From positions 310,001 through 374,000 of the forward strand of contig NZ_CP104964.1 in NCBI RefSeq assembly GCF_025452235.1: DNA of 64,000 nt. The letters run 5' to 3'. This document shows positions 53,596-61,927 of the stretch, piece after piece (within the stretch, counting starts at the first letter, position 1; every line of letters starts with the position of its first letter). The notes under the pieces are model-generated. The model saw only the letters and a program-made list of their open reading frames with translations. It made no database searches and was not told the origin of the DNA. Made by a program: the position numbers and the translations under genes. The DNA comes from Devosia neptuniae. GTDB lineage: Bacteria > Pseudomonadota > Alphaproteobacteria > Rhizobiales > Devosiaceae.

Positions 53596-55176
53596 GTGCA
53601 GCGCGAAGCTCTCAAGAACGTACTTATTGTATCCTGCCAGCCGGTTCCCGGTGGGCCGATGGATAATCCCGAAATGGTGGTCGGGTTCGCCCTTGCCGCC
53701 CTGTCATCGGGCGCGGGCGCGTTGCGGATCGAGTCGCTGCCGTATTTGCGCGCCGTCCGCGCCGCTACCAGCGCTCCTATCGTCGGCATTATCAAACGTG
53801 ATCTTAGCGATAGCCCCGTGCGCATCACTCCCTATGTCGAGGATGCCATAGCGCTGGCCGAGGCGGGCGCCGATATCGTGGCTTTCGACGCCACCGACCG
53901 CACTCGGCCCGCCAGCGTTGCCGAACTCATCGCCGCCGTCAAAGCCAAGGGCAAACTCACTATGGCCGACTGCTCCTCCCTTCAGGACGCGCAGCGTGCT
54001 CTCGCGGCAGGCATCGATTTTGTCGGTACGACCCTTTCAGGCTACGTCGGTGAAGCTGAGCCGGTCGATCCCGATCTCGGGCTCATTGCCGACATGGTCC
54101 GTCTCACGCCCTTCGTAATTGCCGAAGGCCGCATCCGCTCGACTGATCAGGCTAGTGCTGCGGCACGGGCGGGTGCCTATGCCGTCGTGGTTGGCTCGGC
54201 CATCACGCGCACCGAGCATGCAACCTCCTGGTTCAAGGAGGCCGTCGAGCACGGTTTTGCTGATCGCCAGCCATCGAGCAAGCCCGTGCTGGCCATCGAC
54301 ATCGGCGGCACCAAGATCATCGCCGCTCTGGTCGAAAACGGCACAGTCCGCGATGAGGTCACCCTGTCGACGCAACGCGACGCCGGACCTGATCGCTGGA
54401 TCGATGATCTGGCTAAAAAGTCCGCTGCCTGGCGCGGCCAGGTGGAGAGGGTCAGCATTGCCGTCACAGGCATCATCGACAATGATCTGTGGTCCGCACT
54501 CAATCCTGCTACTCTGACCATCCCGGAAGCCTATCCGTTGGTCGATAGGCTCCGGCAGGCATTCGATCTGCCTGTCTTTGCCGCCAATGACGCGCAGGCC
54601 GCCGCCTGGGGCGAGCATCGATTTGGCGCGGGGCAGGGGCAGGACATCGCTTTCCTCACCATCTCCACCGGCATTGGCGGCGGTCTTGTGCTCAATGGCA
54701 AGCCGCTCCTGGGCATTGCCGGCCATTTCGGACTGCTGCAATCGCCGAGCGCCGGCGCTGGTCCGCTGGAAGATCAGGTTTCTGGCCGTTGGATTGCCGA
54801 TCAGGCATCCAGGGCTGGACATCAGGTCGATGCGCCCGCCGTCTTTGCCGCCGCACGCCAAGGCGCGACCTGGGCAAATTCCATCATCGATCAGTCCGCC
54901 GGCAGAGTGGCGCTGCTGTGTCGGGACATCCAGCTAATGTTTGATCCGGACAGGATCGTCATCGGCGGGGGCATTGGTCTGGCCGACGGTTATCTCGACC
55001 GGGTCATCGACAAAATTCCAGCTGAGCCCGTTCGGCTCAAGCCTCGAATCGTGGCCTCCCGGCTTGGACGCCATGCTGGTGTGATCGGCGTGGCCGATCT
55101 CGCTTTTCGATCCAAGGGAACCGACTGGACGGCTGAGGGGCTGCCCGGCGCAGAATACAGGGACAAAGGGAAGTAA
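53596..55176 (+). CDS. Bifunctional N-acetylmannosamine-6-phosphate 2-epimerase / ROK kinase (NanE-NanK fusion)
   Basis: Two enzymes in one chain of 526 residues. Residues 1-220 are a NanE-type barrel (LIVSCQPVPGGPMDNPE, then IIKRD with Lys67 and IAEGRI with Glu177 as likely catalytic pair). Residues about 230-515 are a ROK sugar kinase (VLAIDIGGTKIIAAL phosphate loop, catalytic Asp332 in FAANDAQAAAWGE, TGIGGGLVLNG). Together they would make ManNAc-6-P and convert it to GlcNAc-6-P. The usual ROK zinc motif C-X-C-G-X-X-G-C-X-E after GH is replaced by SPSAGAGPLED, so zinc is probably not bound. GTG at 53596 behind AGGGG is preferred over TTG at 53590. No sialate lyase (NanA) gene is nearby. Confidence 0.92.
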   Translation: MQREALKNVLIVSCQPVPGGPMDNPEMVVGFALAALSSGAGALRIESLPYLRAVRAATSAPIVGIIKRDLSDSPVRITPYVEDAIALAEAGADIVAFDATDRTRPASVAELIAAVKAKGKLTMADCSSLQDAQRALAAGIDFVGTTLSGYVGEAEPVDPDLGLIADMVRLTPFVIAEGRIRSTDQASAAARAGAYAVVVGSAITRTEHATSWFKEAVEHGFADRQPSSKPVLAIDIGGTKIIAALVENGTVRDEVTLSTQRDAGPDRWIDDLAKKSAAWRGQVERVSIAVTGIIDNDLWSALNPATLTIPEAYPLVDRLRQAFDLPVFAANDAQAAAWGEHRFGAGQGQDIAFLTISTGIGGGLVLNGKPLLGIAGHFGLLQSPSAGAGPLEDQVSGRWIADQASRAGHQVDAPAVFAAARQGATWANSIIDQSAGRVALLCRDIQLMFDPDRIVIGGGIGLADGYLDRVIDKIPAEPVRLKPRIVASRLGRHAGVIGVADLAFRSKGTDWTAEGLPGAEYRDKGK

Positions 55177-55177
55177 A

Positions 55178-56509
55178 ATGAAGATTCGGAACGGGACAAG
55201 CGTTTCATTGGCCGCCATCATGTCTGCGTCGCTCGCACTGGTCGGCACCGCCCAGGCGGCGGTGACTGTATTGGGTTGGCCCGGCGGCTCGGAAGAAACT
55301 GCGCTACGCGCCACCGTCGAAGCCTATAACGCCCAGGACAGCGTTGCCGCCGACGATAAGGTGGAGTTGTTGTTCTTCAACCGCGAAGGCTTCTACGACA
55401 AGCTGCAGGCCGACATGGCTGCCGGCTCGGACGCCTTCGACGTCAACCTGATCGCTACCTATTCGATCGGTCGCTACGCTCCGTATATGGAGCCGATCGA
55501 CCTCGGCGACGCGGCGGTTGCGACCTATGGCGAGTCCACGCTCAGCACCATGCAGTTTGAGGGCAAGCAATTTGGCGTGCCAACCGATCTGTCGGCCCAC
55601 TTCATGTATTTCCGCAAGGATCTAATCGACCAACTTCTGGCCGACGATGGCGCCAAGGCTAAGTACGCCGAGATCTCTCAAAAATATCTCGGCACGGCGC
55701 TCGAGCCAAAAGACCCCGATAGCTGGACTTGGGAGGACTGGGCGGCAACCGCGCTCTATTTCACGCAGTCCATCAATCCTGATAGCCCAGTCCGGTACGG
55801 CACCGTGTTGCAGCTGAAGAACCTGCTGTTCAACATGATGGTCTTCCAGTCCCTTCCGCGCTCCTATGGCGGCGATTGGCGCGATGCATCGGGCGCGGTG
55901 ACAGTTAACTCCGAGGCTTATCGCGAGGGGCTTGAACTCTATAAGACGCTCTATGATGCCGGCGCTACGCCAAAGGATTCGCTGAGTTACGAATATGCCG
56001 AAACCAATGCCGCGTTTGGCGCTGGCCAGGCCGCCACGGCCCTGCAATGGAATGCCGCGGCAGCCGAATTGACCGACCCGGAAAAGTCCCCGGCAGTGGC
56101 CGACGTCGTCGGGATCGTTGCCCCGCCGGCCGGTCCGGAAGCGCGCGCCGATCACATCCACGGTCTTGGTCTGGGTATAAACAAGAACGCCAAAAACAAG
56201 GAAGGCGCCATTCAATTCCTGCAGTGGCTCGCCACCGAAGATGCGGCGCTCACCTATGCGCGGGCCGGTGGTTCGCCGGCCCTGGCGCCAGACGTGGTCG
56301 CCAAGATTGCCGAGGAACGCCCCGACCTCGTCCAGCTTGGTGAATTCGCCAGCGCCTATGGCTATGTGATGAATGGTGCAACATCGGCCAATGCCCTGTC
56401 CATCTATGAGCTGCAGGCCAAGGAGTTCACCGCCTATTGGTCCGGCCAGCAGGACCTCGACACCACCTTGGCCAACACCAAGGCCGGTATGGAAGAACTG
56501 CTGAAGTAG
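55178..56509 (+). CDS. Sugar-binding periplasmic protein, SBP family 1
   Basis: Binding protein of 443 residues, one base after the epimerase-kinase stop and behind AAAGGGAAG. The signal peptide is about residues 1-27 (cleavage near AQA-A). Family 1 features: AVTVLGWPGGSEET at the mature start, FGVPTDLSAHFMYFRKDLI near 135 and AAPP-type lobe-crossing segment VGIVAPPAGPEA near 310. The ligand is probably an amino sugar (ManNAc, sialic acid or a relative), inferred from the upstream enzyme. A stem-loop follows. Confidence 0.93.
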   Translation: MKIRNGTSVSLAAIMSASLALVGTAQAAVTVLGWPGGSEETALRATVEAYNAQDSVAADDKVELLFFNREGFYDKLQADMAAGSDAFDVNLIATYSIGRYAPYMEPIDLGDAAVATYGESTLSTMQFEGKQFGVPTDLSAHFMYFRKDLIDQLLADDGAKAKYAEISQKYLGTALEPKDPDSWTWEDWAATALYFTQSINPDSPVRYGTVLQLKNLLFNMMVFQSLPRSYGGDWRDASGAVTVNSEAYREGLELYKTLYDAGATPKDSLSYEYAETNAAFGAGQAATALQWNAAAAELTDPEKSPAVADVVGIVAPPAGPEARADHIHGLGLGINKNAKNKEGAIQFLQWLATEDAALTYARAGGSPALAPDVVAKIAEERPDLVQLGEFASAYGYVMNGATSANALSIYELQAKEFTAYWSGQQDLDTTLANTKAGMEELLK

Positions 56510-56524
56510 TCAACGTCACGCAAC

Positions 56525-56550
56525 GGGCCTGGCCACTACGGGCCAGGCCC
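56525..56550 (+). terminator. Stem-loop after the amino-sugar binding-protein gene
   Basis: GGGCCTGGCC (56525-56534) and GGCCAGGCCC (56541-56550) form a perfect 10-bp GC-rich stem with a 6-base loop, 16 bases after the stop and 17 before the permease start. No U-run follows, so it is a stabiliser or leaky attenuator. Confidence 0.65.
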
Positions 56551-56566
56551 CACATGATCTTGAGGT

Positions 56567-57439
56567 ATGATGGAACGCATCCGTAGCCACGATTGGGCGA
56601 TTTTGACGGCGCCGATGGTGGTGTTTCTTCTGCTGTTCCTGGGCTTCCCGGCTCTGGTGAACGTTGTCTATTCGGTGTCCGAAGTCCGTTTCGAAACATT
56701 GCGCAGTCCCACCCTGTCGGGCCTTGGCAATTATCTGGCCGTACTCACCGACGACGACTTCTGGCGCGCCAGCTGGTTCTCCCTGCGCTTCGGCGTGGTT
56801 ACGGCTTTGGCCGAATGCCTGATCGGGCTGTTCCTCGCCATCTTCCTCGCGCCGCTTCTGGCCAAGCGTTCATGGCTTCTCGCCCCCCTAATGTTGCCGC
56901 TGATGGTGGCACCCGCCATGATCGGGCTGATGTATCGCCTGGTGCTGCATGAATTCGTCGGACCGATCCCGTTTTATCTATACGATTGGTTCGGCTCGAG
57001 TCCGGCCTTCCTCGATGTCGGCAGTGCGTTCTGGACGCTTAGCGTAATCGAAACACTGCAGTGGACGCCGTTCGCTTTCTTGCTTTTTCATATGGCCTAC
57101 CAAGCCATTCCCCAGGATGTGCGCGACGCCGCGCTAATCGATGGCGCCACCTCCTGGCAGATCCTCAAGCGCATCGAATTGCCGCTGATGGCGCCCACGA
57201 TCGTGGTCGCTCTCTTCATTCGCTTCATCGATGGCTTTCGTGTCTTCGACAATGTCTACACACTCACGGGCAGCGGTGCAGGCGGCAGCACCATGTCGCT
57301 GTCGATCTATATCTACGAAGCTTTCTTTAAACAGGGTGCGATTGGCAAAGCCGTGGCGGCCTCGGTGGTGCTGTTCATCGCTTCGTTTGCTGTGCTCTGG
57401 GGCCTGAACGCGCTGGCTGCCAGTCGGAGAAAAGCATGA
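56567..57439 (+). CDS. Sugar ABC transporter permease, MalF/UgpA type
   Basis: Permease of 290 residues with six predicted helices and the EAA loop QDVRDAALIDGATSWQILKR. A TTGAGGT ribosome site precedes the tandem ATGs at 56567. Its stop overlaps the next start (ATGA). It is the first permease of the amino-sugar importer. Confidence 0.94.
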   Translation: MMERIRSHDWAILTAPMVVFLLLFLGFPALVNVVYSVSEVRFETLRSPTLSGLGNYLAVLTDDDFWRASWFSLRFGVVTALAECLIGLFLAIFLAPLLAKRSWLLAPLMLPLMVAPAMIGLMYRLVLHEFVGPIPFYLYDWFGSSPAFLDVGSAFWTLSVIETLQWTPFAFLLFHMAYQAIPQDVRDAALIDGATSWQILKRIELPLMAPTIVVALFIRFIDGFRVFDNVYTLTGSGAGGSTMSLSIYIYEAFFKQGAIGKAVAASVVLFIASFAVLWGLNALAASRRKA

Positions 57440-58257
57440 TCAAGGCGTTGCGTTGGCTGGTGCTGGTCGTGGCAGTCCTTGCCATGAACTTCCCCGTTCT
57501 GGTGACGTTGATCACCTCGTTCAAAAGTGCACGAGAACTATCGACCAATCCCGGTTTTTGGATCAATGCGCCAACGCTCGACAATTATGCCCGCGTTCTG
57601 CAGGTCAGCGACCGGCTCAACATATTCGCCTATCTTGCTAATAGCGTTGCTGCCGCAATCATTGGCACGACCCTGGCGATCATTCTTGCCTTCCCTGCAG
57701 CTTACGCTATTGCGCGCGGTGATTTCGGCCGCAGAACGCTAATGCCCGTCATCGTCAATCTGCGCGCGGTGCCGCTCATCATCTTTGCCATTCCGCTCTA
57801 CATGATGTTTCAGTGGCTTGGGCTACTCGACACACAGCTCGGGCTGGGGCTGATCCTGACCATCGTCAATCTGCCCCTGGCACTGATTATTCTTGTCAAC
57901 GCCATTGCCGAAGTCCCCATCGAGCTCGACGAAGCTGCAAAAATCGACGGTGCCACCACCCTCCAGATTATGTGGCGGATCATTCGACCGGTGGTACGGC
58001 CAGCGCTAGTCACCACCTTCATCTTCGGCTTCATCACCGCCTGGAACGAATTCCTCTTCGGTCTCATGCTGACCACCAACAAGGCCGTGCCGATGACGGT
58101 GGGCGCCTCGTTCTTCTTCTCGGCTAGCGGTGGCGGCATTCAGTGGGGCATGGCCTCCGCGGTCATGATCCTGGGTGCCCTGCCGCCTATGTTGCTGGGC
58201 CTTGTGATGTATCGACAGATTTCAGGCTCGATGACGGCCGGTGCCGTAAAAGGCTAG
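57436..58257 (+). CDS. Sugar ABC transporter permease, MalG/UgpE type
   Basis: Second permease, 273 residues, with the EAA loop IELDEAAKIDGATTLQIMWR and the C-terminal tail ISGSMTAGAVKG. It ends the operon: no ATPase gene follows, the next gene on this strand being an unrelated DUF1275 membrane protein. An ATPase of the UgpC/MsmK family encoded elsewhere (for instance at 13700 or 16201) would have to energise this importer. Confidence 0.94.
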   Translation: MIKALRWLVLVVAVLAMNFPVLVTLITSFKSARELSTNPGFWINAPTLDNYARVLQVSDRLNIFAYLANSVAAAIIGTTLAIILAFPAAYAIARGDFGRRTLMPVIVNLRAVPLIIFAIPLYMMFQWLGLLDTQLGLGLILTIVNLPLALIILVNAIAEVPIELDEAAKIDGATTLQIMWRIIRPVVRPALVTTFIFGFITAWNEFLFGLMLTTNKAVPMTVGASFFFSASGGGIQWGMASAVMILGALPPMLLGLVMYRQISGSMTAGAVKG

Positions 58258-58496
58258 ATCGGCCGGATCGGTCCCCGGTTGCTGACGGCTAACGGCCCGG
58301 CGTTCCGCAAACGATCACCTGTACTCCGCTATGGCGCAGGCTTTCTTCGTTCTTTGCTTCATCCGATCGGTCACAAAAGCGGTGAATTCGGAAAATGACG
58401 CCACCCGCACCGCAGCGGTTCCGGACCACTTGCTGACGGCGGCACCGAGGTAACCCCCAGTTGCAACTCTCGGTAGAACCTAGATAGAATCTGTCC

Positions 58497-59150
58497 ATGA
58501 CACCCACGCCTCAACTCAGCCTCGGCCTGCTGCTCACCGCGGCTGCTGGCTTTGTCGATGTGGTGGGCTTTGTCGAACTGGGCGGACACTTCACCTCTTT
58601 CATGAGCGGCAATATCACCCAGTTGGGCGATGCGCTGGCGCTGGGCGCCTGGTCGGTGGCGCGGATCACCGCTTCGCTGGTGGCACTGTTCCTGCTGGGC
58701 AGCGTTGCCGGTTCCATGCTGGCCCTGATCGCCGGAACGCGCTGGGGTTCGGCCGCCGTAACGGGTTTCGTGGTGGCGACTTTTATCGCTACGCTGGTCC
58801 TTGCCTATTTGGGCTTTCCGCCCGACCAGTTCATGCTGGCTTTGGCCGCAGGCGCTGGCGCCCAGAACGCCATTTTACCCTCTACCGGCTCGGTGCGGCT
58901 CGGCACCACGTTCGTCACCGGCACCTTGTTCGCAGCCGGCCAAGACCTTGCCCGCGCCCTCTACCGCCTCGCGCCACCCTGGCGATGGGCGCAGCACATG
59001 CTGGTGTGGATATCGCTGCTGCTCGGCGGGCTGCTAGGGGGACTGGGCTACAAGGTGTTGGGCATCAACGTCTTGGTGGTTCCAGGGGCAGTGTATCTGG
59101 GATTTCTTGTGGCATTTGTAGTAAGGCGGCCGAGCAAGGTAGTGCCGTAG
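58497..59150 (+). CDS. DUF1275 (YoaK-family) membrane protein
   Basis: Inner-membrane protein of 217 residues with about six helices. The family landmarks are AAAGFVDVVGFVELGGHFTSFMSGNIT (residues 15-41) and AGAQNAILP followed by VRLGTTFVTGTL near 120-145. The family is functionally uncharacterised; transport has been proposed. It stands alone, 240 bases after the importer operon. Confidence 0.9.
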   Translation: MTPTPQLSLGLLLTAAAGFVDVVGFVELGGHFTSFMSGNITQLGDALALGAWSVARITASLVALFLLGSVAGSMLALIAGTRWGSAAVTGFVVATFIATLVLAYLGFPPDQFMLALAAGAGAQNAILPSTGSVRLGTTFVTGTLFAAGQDLARALYRLAPPWRWAQHMLVWISLLLGGLLGGLGYKVLGINVLVVPGAVYLGFLVAFVVRRPSKVVP

Positions 59151-59473
59151 CGCACCTGAATGGCAGTTTCTCTATCGTCGTTTGTGTCAATGGCCGCGCG
59201 GAGTCATCTGCCGCCGAGAGGCGGCATCGCTGGCTGGGAAAACACCGACTACGACAATCGCAGGCCAATGACAGTCCCCGGCCTTAAGGCCCTAGATGGA
59301 GTATCGCAGCCATTGGCGGGATGAGCCGGGCAGGCGGCCAACGCCAATCCCTATTAGGATGTACTGCACCGCGCCCGCAGCTATGCATGCGACAGGATAG
59401 CACTGCGACAGCTGACCGGCTTAACGGGCGCCTTGCACCAGTTTAAAGCATAGATCGCCCAGGAGGCGCCAAA
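59151..59473. other. Intergenic stretch before the FNR-type regulator
   Basis: About 320 bases with only short frames and no FNR box that I could find. It should hold the promoter of the regulator gene at 59474, but no clear -35/-10 pair stood out. Confidence 0.4.
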
Positions 59474-60196
59474 ATGCTGTCTGTTTCAACTTGCTCTGAA
59501 ACTATCGATATTCCGCTTTTTTGCCAGAACTGCCCGTCGCGGCGAAAGGGTAGCTGCGCGGCCCTAAGCTCCGACCAATTGGGTCGGCTGGCGAGTCAAA
59601 GCCGACGGGTGCACTACGATGCCGGCGAGGCGTTGGCCGCCGACGCGATGCCAATCGGTGGCTATGGTAGTCTGCTGCATGGGGTGGTTAAGCTGTCAAA
59701 GGTACTTGAGGACGGCCGCCAGCAATTGGTGGGGCTGCAGTTTGCTCCCGACCTAACGGGGCGGCTCTTCGCCAATGAAAGCCGGGTAACTGCCGAAGCT
59801 GCATCGGATGTCGATCTTTGCGTTGTATCGAGATCGGCGATGGAAACGGTGCTCCGCGACAGCCCCGATTTCAAACACAGCATCATGCTGCAGACGTTAC
59901 GGGAATTGGACGAGGCGCGCGACTGGATGGTGACGTTGGGTAGGAAGACGGCGGCCGAAAAGGTGGCCAGCTTCCTCTGTCTTATTGCCAGCCATGCGAC
60001 CCCCGACCAGGACAAACCTCGCACCAGCTTTGACCTACCGTTGAGCCGGGCTGATATCGGCGATTTTCTGGGTCTGACCATCGAGACGGTGAGCCGGCAG
60101 ATGAGCAAGTTCAAGGCCGATGGCGTGATCGGGATTGAGAACTACCGGCATGTAACTGTGCCGGACCTGGCGCGACTGCGGGTGCAGTGTGGGTAG
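59474..60196 (+). CDS. Crp/Fnr-family anaerobic regulator (FNR/FnrN type)
   Basis: Oxygen-sensing activator of 240 residues. The N-terminal cluster cysteines Cys17, Cys20 and Cys28 (LFCQNCPSRRKGSC) and the internal Cys116 (DVDLCVVSR) fit the four ligands of an FNR 4Fe-4S cluster. The cyclic-nucleotide-like domain covers about 30-150 and the Crp-type HTH is at about 190-220 (LSRADIGDFLGLTIETVSRQMSKF), with E-XX-SR recognising TTGAT half sites. It stands next to cydDC and cydA, whose promoter region has a perfect FNR box. Confidence 0.92.
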   Translation: MLSVSTCSETIDIPLFCQNCPSRRKGSCAALSSDQLGRLASQSRRVHYDAGEALAADAMPIGGYGSLLHGVVKLSKVLEDGRQQLVGLQFAPDLTGRLFANESRVTAEAASDVDLCVVSRSAMETVLRDSPDFKHSIMLQTLRELDEARDWMVTLGRKTAAEKVASFLCLIASHATPDQDKPRTSFDLPLSRADIGDFLGLTIETVSRQMSKFKADGVIGIENYRHVTVPDLARLRVQCG

Positions 60197-60271
60197 GGCT
60201 GCTTTCTTCTAAACACCCTGTGGCTACCCTATCAAAGTGAGGCCAGGAGGCAGGCGCGCGCGTTGTGCGAA

Positions 60272-61927
60272 TTACTCCCCCAGCACCCCATTCCTGATGC
60301 TCACCACGCGGTCCACCGTCCCATCGGGGATGGCGGCGTGAGTGACAAGGATGGTGGTGCGGCCGGCCATGGCGGTTTTGATGGTGGCGAAAAAGGCCAG
60401 TTCCGCGTCGCGGTCCAGGCCCGTAGTGGGTTCGTCGAGCAGGATGACCGGCGCGTTGCTGAGCAGGGTGCGGGCGAGGCAGAGGCGGCGGCCCTGGCCG
60501 GCCGAGACAGTTTTGCCCGTTTCACCCAGAAGACTGTCGAGGCCGCGCGGCAGGCTACGCACGAAATCGGCAATCCCGGCATCGGCAAGCGCTGCCCAGA
60601 GGTCGGGCTCGCTGGCATTGGCACGGCCGATCAGCAGATTGGCGCGGATGGTGTCATGGAACACCTGGCTGTCCTGGCCGAGCAGGGCAATATGGGCATG
60701 AAGGTCGGCTTGCCGCAAATTGGCGAGCGGCACGCCCCCCAGGGTGATGCGGCCCGATTGCGGATCGCTCAGGCGCAGAAGCAGCTTGAGCAGGCTAGAT
60801 TTGCCGCCGCCGCTTGGGCCGACAATGGCAATGTGCTCGCCGGGCATGAGGGTCAGGTTGATATTGCTGAGGACCGGGGCGCTGCCGCCATAGCAGAAGG
60901 TGACGTTGTCGATGACAATAGCCGCTTGCGTTGGAATTGGTTGCGGCTGGGCGGGGTCGGCGACGCTGACCGGTGTTTCTGCCATGGCCATCAGCCGCTC
61001 GGCGGCGGCCATAGCGGTACTGAGCTTGCCCACGCTGCGCACGATGGCATTGGATGCCTCAAAGCTGCCGAGCACGGCCAGCAGTAACCCAACCAGGAGC
61101 GCAGCATCGATTTCGCCGCGGTTGAAATGGTCAAGGCCAATCCATAGTACGCCGACCAAAGCCAGTGCAGCGAGCGTCTGTACGATTGCGGTCGCAATGG
61201 CAATGAGGCTTGCTATTTGCCCACGCGCCGCCGCGAGTTGGGTCGCCTTGATCGCGAAATTGGCGTGGGTGGTCCCCAGTATGCCCATGGCCAGCAAGTC
61301 GGTATGACCATCAATGCCATCGAGCGTTGCAAGGCGCGCATCGGCCGCGCGGGCAACCACCTGGCTACCGGCACGGCGAGTGTACAGGACCAGCAGGACT
61401 GGTGCGGCGAGAACGGCGAGAGCGTAGCAAAGAGCATAGACCAATGCAGCGGCCGGCAGCAGGAATACGAGGATGGTGGAAACAGCTCCGCCGATAACGA
61501 GCGCGGCTGTGACTGGACCAACGGCGACAAGGAAAGCCGTATCGAGCGCATCAACGTCGGCGGTGAGCCGGCTGACCAGGTCGCCATGCCGTATATTGCG
61601 GTCAGCAAGCGGCAAGCGGGGAAAGAGGCGAGCAAAAAGCCAGCCGCGAATATCGGCCAGCAGGCGCAAGGTGGCGTCATGTCCGGTGAGGCGCTCGCCA
61701 TAGCGCGCCAGGATGCGGATAAAGGAAAAGCCGCGCACTAGCGCCGAGGGGGCAAAAAGATTGAATGCCAGGCCCGCTGAGGTGAGCGCTGCCGCGGTGA
61801 TGAACCAGCCCGAAGTGCCGAGCAGGGCAATGCCCGCAGCCAGTGTCACTAGCGACAGGATGAGCGCCAGTAACAGGCCGCGCGCCTGTCTTGCAAAGAG
61901 GCTGCGAAAGGCCAGAAGTGCTTTCAT
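60272..61927 (-). CDS. cydC: Thiol reductant ABC exporter subunit CydC
   Basis: ABC half-transporter of 551 residues: six-helix membrane domain (about 1-310; MKALLAFRSLFARQARGLLL start) and an ATPase domain with Walker A GPSGGGKSS, signature VSAGQGRRLCLAR and Walker B VILLDEPTTGLD. CydDC exports cysteine and glutathione to the periplasm and is required for assembly of cytochrome bd. The ATG overlaps the cydD stop (ATGA). Confidence 0.93.
   Translation of the reverse strand: MKALLAFRSLFARQARGLLLALILSLVTLAAGIALLGTSGWFITAAALTSAGLAFNLFAPSALVRGFSFIRILARYGERLTGHDATLRLLADIRGWLFARLFPRLPLADRNIRHGDLVSRLTADVDALDTAFLVAVGPVTAALVIGGAVSTILVFLLPAAALVYALCYALAVLAAPVLLVLYTRRAGSQVVARAADARLATLDGIDGHTDLLAMGILGTTHANFAIKATQLAAARGQIASLIAIATAIVQTLAALALVGVLWIGLDHFNRGEIDAALLVGLLLAVLGSFEASNAIVRSVGKLSTAMAAAERLMAMAETPVSVADPAQPQPIPTQAAIVIDNVTFCYGGSAPVLSNINLTLMPGEHIAIVGPSGGGKSSLLKLLLRLSDPQSGRITLGGVPLANLRQADLHAHIALLGQDSQVFHDTIRANLLIGRANASEPDLWAALADAGIADFVRSLPRGLDSLLGETGKTVSAGQGRRLCLARTLLSNAPVILLDEPTTGLDRDAELAFFATIKTAMAGRTTILVTHAAIPDGTVDRVVSIRNGVLGE

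Noticed and set aside
60263..61087. Plus-strand open frame of 274 codons
   Set aside because: Antisense to the cydC ATPase domain; no ribosome site and no recognisable protein.
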